This document shows positions 16,156 to 24,478 of a stretch of DNA of 32,893 bases, in pieces. The stretch lies in NCBI GenBank assembly GCA_945910395.1, contig CAMDYX010000025.1:1-32893 (forward strand), written 5' to 3'. The stretch is from an uncultured Agathobacter sp. GTDB lineage: Bacteria > Bacillota > Clostridia > Lachnospirales > Lachnospiraceae. The position numbers and the translations under genes are program-made. Every line of letters begins with the position of its first letter. Position 1 is the first letter of the stretch. The notes below the pieces were generated by a model, which saw nothing but the letters and a program-made list of their open reading frames with translations, had not been told where the DNA came from and ran no database searches.

Positions 16156-17751
16156 CTACATATTTACTGCAGCTATCACACCATCCTGCTTTTTAAATTT
16201 ACAATAATTCTTCACATCTTTCAAGGAATATGATAAATCGGAAATTGAAATCACAACCCCCGGATACACACTCCTTAACACGGAAACCGAAGAATGATTT
16301 GCACTTAACATTTCGCTGTAAATCTGCTTGATCTCTTCTTTCATGGGAGCAAGCTCTTTCTCTTTCTTCTTATAGGTTACGGCAGTCTGTTGAACAAATC
16401 TCATCTTGTCCTGTGGAAGATGTTCTCCTCTTTTTAAAATGTTTCCATAATTTTTTAGTATGACGCGCAGGTCCTCTAAATCCTGCTCATAGGCTGCGAT
16501 CAGCTTATTCAGTTCAATATAACGCTCTTTCCGCCGTGGGTCAACGCCAACCTCAATCCTTGTTGTTGTTCCCATATCTGTCCCGATATGATCTGCCTCG
16601 ACATAATTCTTCGCCCGAACAATGCCCCCGTTTATCAGTCCCTTCTTTCCCTTTACACGGACACAGTCATTGGCAGAAACATCACAGTTCAAAATAATTT
16701 CAGACTCCACATATCCGCCAGCAACGATGGTGGCATTTTCAAAATATTTGGCCATGACATTGGTTTTTGCAACCAGTCTTCCTTTATACATACCATTTAC
16801 GCCATGCTTAATGATGATCTGTGCATCCGATTCAAGCTCAGCGCCTTCCACCAGGCCCTCCACAATGATATCACCGGAAGCCTTCACAGAAAATCCGCTC
16901 TTTACATTTCCATGTATCAGAACACTACCTTCATAATTAATATTGCCAATGGAGTTGTCCACATCAGCCGGAACCTCCAAAACATCTGAGACAAATACTT
17001 TTCCGTTTATGAGATTTGCATGTCCGGTCACATCGGAAAAAATTTCCGTTTTTTCTTCATTTATCGTAATATTTTTTCCAAAATCCAGTTTTGCACTTTT
17101 TACATTTCTGGGACGAATTTCTTCTCCATAAAGATTAGTCCCTGATTTTCCGGGATCCTCCGGAATAAGTCTCGCCAACAGATCGCCCTTTTTCACATGA
17201 CTTACGGTATTAAGTTCCTTATAATCTACGCTTCCGTCTTCATTCCGCTTCGGCTGGAGGCTTTTATTGGTATTAAAAAAATACTCTATTTTTGCATCTT
17301 TTCCGTGAACGGGCTGTTGTCCGGCTGCCAATACATAATCCGTACAATATTTTCGGTTCTCCACAAATTCCGCAATTGCTTCCTGATCAAGTCCGAATTT
17401 CACCCTCCGAAATCCCAAATCGTCGATGATATCCTGGGCGGACATCAGTTTTCCTCCGGCTGAAGGCGGATAAAAACGACAGGTTGCCTTCATTTTATCC
17501 AGAGAAATATTGACATCCATGATTTCCCGGATTTGCAGCAGCTCACTTACGCCAAGAAAGACCTCGGATTCATTCTCAAGGTCTGCCAAAGCGCTGTTTA
17601 AATTTTTTACATCATAATTGTGAAATTTTTCCAAATCAAGATAAGCCGTCACTTCCTTAATAGAAAGCGGCTTGCCACCCTCTCTCGGTGGAAATATATG
17701 TAGAAATGCCTGTCCGTCTCGAAAAACCAGTTGAAAATACTGATTATTCAT
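16156..17751 (-). CDS. FapA family (DUF342) protein
   Basis: Member of the FapA/DUF342 family, polymer-like cytoplasmic proteins found near flagellar or chemotaxis genes in several Firmicutes; exact role unclear. The 531 residues show two related N-terminal units, each with a PP-x-x-GGK-x-x-S core (PPREGGKPLS at 21-30, PPSAGGKLMS at 95-104). A central beta-helix (about 240-400) has repeated short strands such as GSVLIHGNVKSGFSVKASG and DIIVEGLVEGAELESDAQ. A helical, coiled-coil C-terminal region follows (about 415-490). A GGGAG 8 nt upstream supports the ATG. It follows the sigma factor gene by 18 nt. I leave out a gene symbol because family use varies. Confidence 0.88.
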   Translation of the reverse strand: MNNQYFQLVFRDGQAFLHIFPPREGGKPLSIKEVTAYLDLEKFHNYDVKNLNSALADLENESEVFLGVSELLQIREIMDVNISLDKMKATCRFYPPSAGGKLMSAQDIIDDLGFRRVKFGLDQEAIAEFVENRKYCTDYVLAAGQQPVHGKDAKIEYFFNTNKSLQPKRNEDGSVDYKELNTVSHVKKGDLLARLIPEDPGKSGTNLYGEEIRPRNVKSAKLDFGKNITINEEKTEIFSDVTGHANLINGKVFVSDVLEVPADVDNSIGNINYEGSVLIHGNVKSGFSVKASGDIIVEGLVEGAELESDAQIIIKHGVNGMYKGRLVAKTNVMAKYFENATIVAGGYVESEIILNCDVSANDCVRVKGKKGLINGGIVRAKNYVEADHIGTDMGTTTRIEVGVDPRRKERYIELNKLIAAYEQDLEDLRVILKNYGNILKRGEHLPQDKMRFVQQTAVTYKKKEKELAPMKEEIKQIYSEMLSANHSSVSVLRSVYPGVVISISDLSYSLKDVKNYCKFKKQDGVIAAVNM

Positions 17752-17769
17752 CTGATAGTCTCCCCCAAA

Positions 17770-18540
17770 TTAATCTGTCAATATATTCATATAACTGCCT
17801 AACTTTTTACGCATCTTAACTAATGCTTTTGTATGAAGCTGTGACACACGGGATTCAGAAACATCAAGTACTCTGCTGATTTCCTTCAATGTCATTTCTT
17901 CATAATAATACAATTCTATCACAGTTCTTTCTTTTTCCGTCAAAAGAGACAGAGACTCAACCAGCATTTGCTTTAATTCCGCCTCTTCAACCACATCCTC
18001 CGGTCTTGCAAAATGCGAATTATGTGTCGCATCCATAACCGGCTCCGGCCCGGTTCCCTGTTCCTCGAATTCATTCAAGGACACCACATTGGTTACCTTC
18101 ATCTGGGATTGCCAGTTTAAGAATTCATCTTCTGAGATGCCAAGCTCCTGGGCAATTTCTTCATCCGATGCAGTTTTTCCGGTTTTCATCTCAACGGCTT
18201 TAATCGCATCCTCTATTTTTCTTTGACGCTGCCTTACCGTTCTCGGAATCCAGTCCATTTTACGAATCTGGTCAAGAATTGCACCACGAATTCGAAGACT
18301 TGCATAGGTTTCAAACTTGACATTCTTATCCATATCAAATTTATCGATTGCGTCAATTAAACCAAAAATCCCGTAACTGACCAGATCTTCAAATTCCACA
18401 TTATGACCAAGATACATGGAAAGTCGTCCTGCAACCAGCTTAACCAGCTGTGCATACGCCAGAATAAGCTGTTCACGCAACTCCTGCGTCGGTTTTTTTT
18501 GATATTCTGCCCAAAGCTTTTCGGTATCAACTGCTTTCAT
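17770..18540 (-). CDS. fliA: Flagellar/motility RNA polymerase sigma factor (FliA/SigD/WhiG family)
   Basis: Alternative sigma factor that directs RNA polymerase to late flagellar, motor and chemotaxis promoters. In 256 residues it has region 2 (about 27-100) with EFEDLVSYGIFGLIDAIDKF and SLRIRGAILDQIRKMDWIPR, region 3 (about 105-160), and region 4 (about 195-245) with LTEKERTVIELYYYEEMTLK and the helix-turn-helix ISRVLDVSESRVSQLHTKAL. There is no region 1.1, as expected for this group. Its place just after cheD is the Bacillus sigD position, so that name would suit equally. An AGGT 3 nt before the ATG is a close, moderate ribosome binding site. I see no FlgM-like anti-sigma gene in the window. 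Confidence 0.96.
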   Translation of the reverse strand: MKAVDTEKLWAEYQKKPTQELREQLILAYAQLVKLVAGRLSMYLGHNVEFEDLVSYGIFGLIDAIDKFDMDKNVKFETYASLRIRGAILDQIRKMDWIPRTVRQRQRKIEDAIKAVEMKTGKTASDEEIAQELGISEDEFLNWQSQMKVTNVVSLNEFEEQGTGPEPVMDATHNSHFARPEDVVEEAELKQMLVESLSLLTEKERTVIELYYYEEMTLKEISRVLDVSESRVSQLHTKALVKMRKKLGSYMNILTD

Positions 18541-18558
18541 TTAACCTGCCCCAAATCA

Positions 18559-18822
18559 TTATTCTTTTGAAGAATCAATATTCTCCAATGGTGTTTTCTC
18601 CTCGTTCTCTTCCTCTGCCACTTCTTCTTTTTTATCCTCAAATGCTTTCATTGCCTTTTTTAAAATAAACTGAAGAAAGCATCCAATGACATAAAAAATC
18701 AAAAGAACCAGGAGCAGCTGTTTCGTAAATTCATACATTGATAGATGACTTCTGAAACTGATAATGCAATCAACCAGCCCTGCACTTAACATAATAAGAG
18801 CAGGAACGTAATTTGTTTTCAT
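18559..18822 (-). CDS. Small two-helix membrane protein between cheD and fliA
   Basis: Not a family I can name with confidence. The 87 residues hold two hydrophobic helices (about 6-22 and 34-54), then a basic stretch (LKKAMKAFEDKK) and an acidic, probably disordered cytoplasmic tail. The positive-inside pattern suggests that the C-terminal tail is cytoplasmic. The ATG lies 3 nt after the cheD stop and its ribosome binding site (AAGG, about 10 nt upstream) is inside cheD, so it is probably translated with cheD. Its steady position in a flagellar operon argues for a real gene; function unknown. Confidence 0.75.
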   Translation of the reverse strand: MKTNYVPALIMLSAGLVDCIISFRSHLSMYEFTKQLLLVLLIFYVIGCFLQFILKKAMKAFEDKKEEVAEEENEEKTPLENIDSSKE

Positions 18823-18825
18823 GAA

Positions 18826-19311
18826 CTAAATTACCTTTATATCCTTTCCAACTGCTTTGATGGTATAAGCTCCGGTTGAGCAATCCAGTTCAACCGTGCG
18901 TCCGTAATTAAGTCCGGTATCTTCTGCTACCAGAGGAATCTTAAGTTCCGCAAGCATAATTTTTGCTTCTTCTGTATTTCTGCCTCCAACATTTCCAACC
19001 GCCGAAAGACCGCTTACCTCAAACATACATGCTCCACCTGCGATTTTTGCAACCATTCTATGCGGATTTGCTCCTGCTGCGATCATTCGATGATACAATT
19101 CCTTAATACCCGTATCACCAAACTTTGCAATATTTGTATTATTTTTCAGCTTTGTGCTATCCGGTAGCATGTAGTGAACCATCCCACCGATTTTTGCTGC
19201 CGGGTCATAAAGCGTAAGTCCGATACAGGAGCCAAGACCAAGTGTTGTTAAAATGTCAGGAGCTTTGGCGATATTCAAATCTGCCATGCCAACTTTTATA
19301 ACACTTCCCAT
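18826..19311 (-). CDS. cheD: Chemoreceptor glutamine deamidase CheD
   Basis: Deamidates glutamines on chemoreceptors to glutamate and, in Bacillus-type systems, is a binding partner and activator of CheC. The 161 residues carry the expected Cys-His-Thr triad: T23 and C29 in TTLGLGSCIGL and H46 in MVHYMLP, plus the conserved GGRNTEEA. An AAGGT about 9 nt upstream supports the ATG. It follows cheC by 15 nt, and this pairing fits a CheC-CheD feedback loop in which CheY-P controls receptor adaptation. Confidence 0.97.
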   Translation of the reverse strand: MGSVIKVGMADLNIAKAPDILTTLGLGSCIGLTLYDPAAKIGGMVHYMLPDSTKLKNNTNIAKFGDTGIKELYHRMIAAGANPHRMVAKIAGGACMFEVSGLSAVGNVGGRNTEEAKIMLAELKIPLVAEDTGLNYGRTVELDCSTGAYTIKAVGKDIKVI

Positions 19312-19326
19312 AATATTCTTACCTTC

Positions 19327-19947
19327 TTATACTGTTATTCCAAGAGACGAAAGAATCTTTACATAAGAATCCTCATCCGGCATCAAAATAAAGTAACCGT
19401 TAATCATCACGTCATCCCCAAACTCAGTCTCAATAAAAAGCGCATTTTCTCCGTATTGACCGAACAGGATCGCTGGTACGCTTAAAATTGCCGCTGCCAT
19501 ATCCACAGAAATATACGGAACCGATGGCGCAATGGTCAAATTCGTCATATTTGAAATAGCCGAAAGATAAGACCCTGCTATGATATTTCCAATTTCCTTT
19601 AATACGGAAAGCTCCATTTCATCAAATGGCTCTTCGCCCGTTTTTGTAGCCCCCAAAAGCTTATTTACAAGATGACGCGCTGCATCCATCTTTAACAGAA
19701 ACATCATACTGCCTGAGATATCCATTGTTACTTCCAGGAAAATACCAACTATGGTCTCTTCCTCCGGGCAAATTGCTCCACCCAGTCTCGACGCTTCCAT
19801 CAGTTCAACCTTCGGTACCTTCATATCGATGGTTGCATTTAACATGTTGGCAATTGCTGTTGTAGCATTTCCCGAACCAATATTTCCGATTTCTTTAAAC
19901 ACATCGAGGTACATCTCATTTACATTATCCAGAGAAAAGGTTCCCAT
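19327..19947 (-). CDS. cheC: CheY-P phosphatase CheC
   Basis: Dephosphorylates CheY-P and is stimulated by CheD. The 206 residues contain two copies of the CheC-type active-site element: EIGNIGSGNA (E19, N22) and KEIGNIIAGSYL (E118, N121), so both phosphatase sites look intact. This matches CheC rather than CheX, which differs in its arrangement. A strong AGGAGGT just upstream supports the ATG, and a 16-bp hairpin ends directly against this ribosome binding site. That setup could reduce or insulate its translation relative to cheW. Confidence 0.96.
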   Translation of the reverse strand: MGTFSLDNVNEMYLDVFKEIGNIGSGNATTAIANMLNATIDMKVPKVELMEASRLGGAICPEEETIVGIFLEVTMDISGSMMFLLKMDAARHLVNKLLGATKTGEEPFDEMELSVLKEIGNIIAGSYLSAISNMTNLTIAPSVPYISVDMAAAILSVPAILFGQYGENALFIETEFGDDVMINGYFILMPDEDSYVKILSSLGITV

Positions 19948-19959
19948 TTTACCTCCTAA

Positions 19960-19998
19960 AAGATATATAGTGAGGAATGGAACCTCACTATATATCTT
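19960..19998 (-). terminator. 16-bp perfect hairpin between cheW and cheC
   Basis: Arms at 19960-19975 and 19983-19998 are perfect reverse complements with a 7-nt loop. In the sense RNA the stem ends in CUUUU and the cheC AGGAGG begins immediately, so the T tract is short. On the plus strand the stem is followed by TTATTTCTTTTT-like sequence. It may act as a partial terminator, a processing or stability element, or a structure that limits access to the cheC ribosome binding site. Confidence 0.6.
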
Positions 19999-20006
19999 AT
20001 TTCTTT

Positions 20007-20471
20007 TTACTGTTCTTTTTCTTCAATAATTGCATTAATCTCAAATAAGGAAATTAACGAATCCCCATTCTTTCCGATTCCATTGATAAAGGTATCCTTG
20101 GTATTCTTCGCATCATTTCCAACCGGGTCAATCTGTTCCGAGGTAAGAGTTACTACCTCACATACCTCATCAACGATAATGCCAAGAGAACCTTTTTCTT
20201 CAATCTTTAAGATAATAATTCTGGTGGCATTCGTAAATACATCATCCTCCAGTCCCATTTTGGTACGAATACTCATGACAGGAACAATCTCACCACGGAG
20301 ATTAATGATTCCTTTAAAATATGCCTGGGATTTCGGAACACGGGTAATCTTCTGCATACGAACAATATTATCAATGTAACCGATGTCAACGCCGTATTTT
20401 TCGTTTCCGATTCGGGCAACGATATACTGCTTTATATCTTTCTCACTTGTTTCAATTCTATTTTCTGCCAT
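20007..20471 (-). CDS. cheW: Chemotaxis adaptor protein CheW
   Basis: Couples chemoreceptors to the kinase CheA in signalling arrays. About 154 residues form one CheW domain of two beta-barrels, with KYGVDIGYIDNIVRMQKITR, the conserved FKGIINLRGEIVPVMSI and GIIVDEVCEVV. An ATG three codons upstream (20480) directly abuts the GGGGG ribosome binding site, whereas the ATG at 20471 lies 9 nt from it, so I choose the latter. It follows cheA by about 16 nt and is separated from cheC by a strong hairpin. Confidence 0.97.
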   Translation of the reverse strand: MAENRIETSEKDIKQYIVARIGNEKYGVDIGYIDNIVRMQKITRVPKSQAYFKGIINLRGEIVPVMSIRTKMGLEDDVFTNATRIIILKIEEKGSLGIIVDEVCEVVTLTSEQIDPVGNDAKNTKDTFINGIGKNGDSLISLFEINAIIEEKEQ

Positions 20472-20487
20472 TTTCGTCATCCCCCTC

Positions 20488-22578
20488 TTACATTAATGTG
20501 TTGACATCCAGGATAAGAGCAACTTCACCATCACCCAGGATTGTTGCACCGCTGATCAACTTGTTACCGTTAATATACTTTCCGAGGGACTTGATAACGA
20601 TTTCCTGCTGACCCATAAGATTATCAACCACAAGACCTGCAAAATTATCGCCACGTTTTACAATTACAACAATGAGGTTTTCCGGTTCCTGCTCCATCGG
20701 CTCGATATCAAGTATTCTGTCCAAACGAATAAGAGGAATTACCTTACCACGAAGATTAATCACTTCATTTGCCTGTACATACTTAATATCACTAATCGGC
20801 ACATCCTCAATGGTCTCAATAGAGCCAAGGGCAATTGCATATTTTTCATCACGGATTTCAACCATAAGTGCCTGGATAATTGCAAGTGTAAGCGGAAGCC
20901 GGACGGTAAACAAAGAACCAACTCCCATCTTTGTAGTAACCTCCACATCTCCGCCAAGCTGTTCAATGTTGGACTTTACTACGTCAAGACCAACTCCTCT
21001 TCCGGAAATATCTGTGATCTTCTTCGCCATTGAAAAGCTTGGCAAAAAGAGAAGATTCACGATTTCCTTCTGGGACATAGCATCTGCCTGTTCAGCTGTA
21101 ACAATTCCACGCTCAATGGCTTTGCTCTTTACAGCCTCTGTGTCAATTCCGTTACCGTCATCTCCTACCTGGATAATAACGTTATTTCCTTCCTGATATG
21201 CATTCAGGGTAATGGTTCCTGTTTCCGGCTTTCCTCTTTCTGCACGAAGAGCTGCATCCTCCAGTCCATGGTCTGCGGAATTACGAAGTAAATGCTGTAA
21301 CGGATCACCGATCTGATCTACTACTGTACGATCCAGTTCCGTATCTTCACCGGTCATGACAAGCTCCATCTTCTTATTTAAGGTGCGGGAAAGATCTCGG
21401 ATCATACGAGGGAACTTATTTACAACGCTTTCAATTGGAACCATTCGAACCTTCATAACCGACTCATGAAGATTTGTGGTAATTCTTTCCAGATATTCAA
21501 TCTGATCATGGAAGCTCTGGCTCGCAAAACTGCCGCCCTCAGATGAGCTGATGGAAACAAGGGAATTCTTTGCAATAATAAGCTCAGACACCTGATTCAT
21601 AAGCGCATCCAGCTTTTCAATATCAACACGCACCGTGCGGTTTGTTGCCGGCTTTCCTGCAGGAGCTTTTTTGGCAGCAGGAGCTTTGCCTGTCGCTGCG
21701 GCTGTCTGTGCAGGAGCAGTCTCTGTTTTTGCTGCTACCTCCTGTTTTTCCTCCACAGCCTTCTCCTCTACCGGAGCCTGTACCGTCTGAATTTCTCCTC
21801 CCACCACATTTTCAATCTCTGAAACATTCTTTGCTGCAGCGATAATCTTATCCAGAGATTCAGCAGAAGAAATGTAGATGCTGAAATCCAGATCAAACCT
21901 CTCATCCTCAATATCCTGGGAGCTTGGACGGTAGACCAGAATCTGTCCAAATTCCTCTACTGCACGAAATACCAGAAAAGCTCTTGCTGCTTTTAAAAGA
22001 CATTCTTTCTGGATAAAAACAGTCAGTCCATATACTTTATTGCCTGCGGTCTTAGCCTCTGCAATTGCTTTCTGCTCGCTGTCCGTCAGTTCAATATCCG
22101 AATAATTTTCTGACTCTCCACCGCTCTTGCTTTCCGGTGCTGCAGCCTTCTCCTCCTCTTGGGTCTTCGGCGCTTCTGATACGGCTTGTCCATTTGCTTT
22201 TGCAATAAAATCATTTAAGGATTTTATGATAATCTCATTATCCTCTGTACCTTCATCCGAAGTAGCTTTGATATTATCAAGATATCCTTCAATGGCATCT
22301 AAGCATTCAAAAAGAAGATCGATCATCGAACTGTCAACCTTTATTTTGTCGCTTCGCACTTCCTGGAACACATTTTCCATATCATGTGTCAAATGCTGCA
22401 TGCGCTTAAATCCCATTGTTCCTGCCATACCCTTTAAGGAGTGGGCAGCACGGAATACCTCATTAATCGTATCCTTGTTATCCGGCTCGTTCTCCAAAGT
22501 CATAATGCAGTCACTTAATGTTTGTAAATGCTCTGCGCTTTCATCAATGAAAATCTCTAGATACTGGCTTACATCCAT
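20488..22578 (-). CDS. cheA: Chemotaxis histidine kinase CheA
   Basis: Autophosphorylates and passes phosphate to CheY and CheB in response to receptors. The 696 residues run: P1 HPt domain with the phosphorylated H46 (FRAAHSLKGMAG), a linker, a P2 response-regulator docking domain (about 180-262), an Ala/Pro/Lys-rich linker (about 268-312), P3 dimerisation helices (about 315-375), P4 ATPase with N-box HLLRNSADHG (429-438), DDGNGID (473-479) and GRGVGLD (526-532), and a CheW-like P5 domain to the end. A GGGGGT 8 nt upstream supports the ATG, which lies 1 nt after the cheB stop. All catalytic motifs look intact. Confidence 0.98.
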   Translation of the reverse strand: MDVSQYLEIFIDESAEHLQTLSDCIMTLENEPDNKDTINEVFRAAHSLKGMAGTMGFKRMQHLTHDMENVFQEVRSDKIKVDSSMIDLLFECLDAIEGYLDNIKATSDEGTEDNEIIIKSLNDFIAKANGQAVSEAPKTQEEEKAAAPESKSGGESENYSDIELTDSEQKAIAEAKTAGNKVYGLTVFIQKECLLKAARAFLVFRAVEEFGQILVYRPSSQDIEDERFDLDFSIYISSAESLDKIIAAAKNVSEIENVVGGEIQTVQAPVEEKAVEEKQEVAAKTETAPAQTAAATGKAPAAKKAPAGKPATNRTVRVDIEKLDALMNQVSELIIAKNSLVSISSSEGGSFASQSFHDQIEYLERITTNLHESVMKVRMVPIESVVNKFPRMIRDLSRTLNKKMELVMTGEDTELDRTVVDQIGDPLQHLLRNSADHGLEDAALRAERGKPETGTITLNAYQEGNNVIIQVGDDGNGIDTEAVKSKAIERGIVTAEQADAMSQKEIVNLLFLPSFSMAKKITDISGRGVGLDVVKSNIEQLGGDVEVTTKMGVGSLFTVRLPLTLAIIQALMVEIRDEKYAIALGSIETIEDVPISDIKYVQANEVINLRGKVIPLIRLDRILDIEPMEQEPENLIVVIVKRGDNFAGLVVDNLMGQQEIVIKSLGKYINGNKLISGATILGDGEVALILDVNTLM

Positions 22579-22579
22579 T

Positions 22580-23716
22580 TTACTTTACCCCCACATTCTT
22601 TGTGATTGTTTTTGCTACATCTTTCAAAGAAACAACTTCATCGACAACCCCTGCCTCCGCAATTGCTTTTGGCATTCCATAAACCACACAGGTTTCCGCA
22701 TTCTGCGCAATGACATGAACCGGTTTATGTTGACATAATGACAAAATCCCGTTTGTTCCGTCGGCACCCATACCGGTAAGGACAACACAGATAATCTCAT
22801 CAAATCCGGTGTTAGAAATCGAATCGAACGTAATATTTGCACAGGGCTTAAGTCCGCCTATGGCAGGCATATCGTTCAGTACAATTTTATGAGTTCCATC
22901 CGGGTTCTTCTTTACCTCCATGTGCTTTCCGCCGGGAGCAATATAAACATGTCCTTTTTGAAGCACATCCCCTTCTTCCGCTTCCTTTACCGCAATCGGA
23001 CTAATCTCATTCAGACGGTCTGCCATGGATTTTGTAAAGCCGGCCGGCATGTGCTGAACCAGCACCATCGGAGCATTCATGCCTGCATCCAGATACGGAA
23101 TCACTTCCTGTAATGCCTTTGGTCCACCTGTGGAACAGGCAAGAGCAACCAGCTTATTTTTCCCCGCCGTTGCTGCAAGCCGTTTTACCGGAGCAGCCGG
23201 CTTCGAATCCAACGGTGCGGTGGATAAAGCCTTTGCATTTACCGCCTGCGGTCTGTTTACCGTCTGTCTTTGAATCGGGGCAGATGTCTGATATGTACTT
23301 CTGGAAGGAATTTTCTGTGTACGAAGAACAGCAGATAAAACCTCAATCAGTCGATTCTTAAAATCTTCACCTTTTGCCTCGACAATATTGGTAGGCTTGG
23401 TTACAAAATCGATTGCACCTCTTTCCAATGCCATAATAGTAACTTCTGCTTCTTTTGTAGTCAGCGTACTTACCATAATGATATTGGCTTTGATGCCATC
23501 CTTCTGCAACGCTTCCAATAGCTGCAAGCCGTCCATCCGGGGCATATTTACATCAAGAAGAACCCCATCGTAAGATTTTGTCTTCAATTTTTCATATGCC
23601 TCTTGTCCGTCTCTGCAGATATCAATTGCCTGAAAATTGTCATCTGAGTTGATTATATCACAGATAACCCTTCTCATGAGTGCAGAGTCATCAACAACTA
23701 GAATGTTTTTCTTCAT
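22580..23716 (-). CDS. cheB: Chemotaxis response regulator and protein-glutamate methylesterase CheB
   Basis: Removes methyl groups from chemoreceptor glutamates when phosphorylated by CheA. The 378 residues have an N-terminal receiver domain with D10 and phosphoacceptor D55 (GVLLDVNMPRMDG) and K107 (TKP), a longish Ala/Pro/Thr-rich linker (about 135-185), and the methylesterase domain with the Ser-His-Asp triad S195 (ACSTGGP), H222 (QHMPAGF) and D319 (TGMGADG). The ATG overlaps the PilZ gene stop as ATGA, so the two genes are translationally coupled. No CheR gene is in the window. Confidence 0.98.
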   Translation of the reverse strand: MKKNILVVDDSALMRRVICDIINSDDNFQAIDICRDGQEAYEKLKTKSYDGVLLDVNMPRMDGLQLLEALQKDGIKANIIMVSTLTTKEAEVTIMALERGAIDFVTKPTNIVEAKGEDFKNRLIEVLSAVLRTQKIPSRSTYQTSAPIQRQTVNRPQAVNAKALSTAPLDSKPAAPVKRLAATAGKNKLVALACSTGGPKALQEVIPYLDAGMNAPMVLVQHMPAGFTKSMADRLNEISPIAVKEAEEGDVLQKGHVYIAPGGKHMEVKKNPDGTHKIVLNDMPAIGGLKPCANITFDSISNTGFDEIICVVLTGMGADGTNGILSLCQHKPVHVIAQNAETCVVYGMPKAIAEAGVVDEVVSLKDVAKTITKNVGVK

Positions 23717-24465
23717 GTTTCCATCTCTTTTCTTCGCATTTTTCGTTCTTCTTCAAAAATATATCGAACGATGGTTTCCCTGTCCTTTAAATCCTTAAAC
23801 ATAAATCTTCCGCGGACAATTACCTTTTCCAAATTTTTTGCGGAACGGAAGGAATCAATCACCTGAACAACCAGATAAAACATCTGGTCAATTTTCTCAT
23901 TACACAGCTTCATCATCACAAGAATATAGGAATTGACCGGAAGCATTTCGTCTCCTGCAAACCGGATTCCTCCGCCACTTATATCTACTGTAACTGCACT
24001 TTTAGAGCTATCCAGATATCCCGGTCTTTGAATTTCCGAGAAAATGGCTTCCGTAGAATCCTTTTCCACAATATTTTCGGAAATTTTGATGTATTTCATA
24101 TCCAGAGACTGTTCAATCCGGTAAAATTCCCTTCTTTGGAATTTTACCGGCTCACTTGTCAGCAAAATCCCAAGCATAAAAAAGTTTTCCTTTTTATATC
24201 TCTTTTGAACAGTTCCATAGCAGGTAAATAGTCCTTTTTTTGTATAGAATAACAGCCTGCATCGCAGTCCGATCTGAAAAAGAACCATTCTGCCGTTTTC
24301 GGTCGGCATTGCAATTTCAATTTCCTTTTCATTAAAGCTGTCAAACAGACTGCTCTTATAGGTTCGGACCGGAGCAATTGATTCGCCTCTTTCCACCTGC
24401 TCCAATTGCTGCACAAGCTGGATATCTATTTTATCTCCAATCATTGCAATTTGATCAATTGACAT
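23713..24465 (-). CDS. PilZ-domain flagellar brake-type protein (YcgR-like)
   Basis: YcgR/MotI-type proteins bind cyclic di-GMP and slow the flagellar motor. The 250 residues have an N-terminal YcgR-like beta domain (about 1-108) and a C-terminal PilZ domain. The two c-di-GMP-binding elements are intact: an Arg-rich QRREFYRI (R111, R112, R116) and DISGGGIRF (D161, S163, G166). An AGGAG 6 nt upstream supports the ATG. It lies between flhG (13-nt gap) and cheB (4-nt overlap), a place with no PilZ gene in Bacillus subtilis. This puts a candidate c-di-GMP sensor inside the chemotaxis operon. Binding to the motor is inferred from family. Confidence 0.9.
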   Translation of the reverse strand: MSIDQIAMIGDKIDIQLVQQLEQVERGESIAPVRTYKSSLFDSFNEKEIEIAMPTENGRMVLFQIGLRCRLLFYTKKGLFTCYGTVQKRYKKENFFMLGILLTSEPVKFQRREFYRIEQSLDMKYIKISENIVEKDSTEAIFSEIQRPGYLDSSKSAVTVDISGGGIRFAGDEMLPVNSYILVMMKLCNEKIDQMFYLVVQVIDSFRSAKNLEKVIVRGRFMFKDLKDRETIVRYIFEEERKMRRKEMET

Positions 24466-24478
24466 AACATACTCCTAA

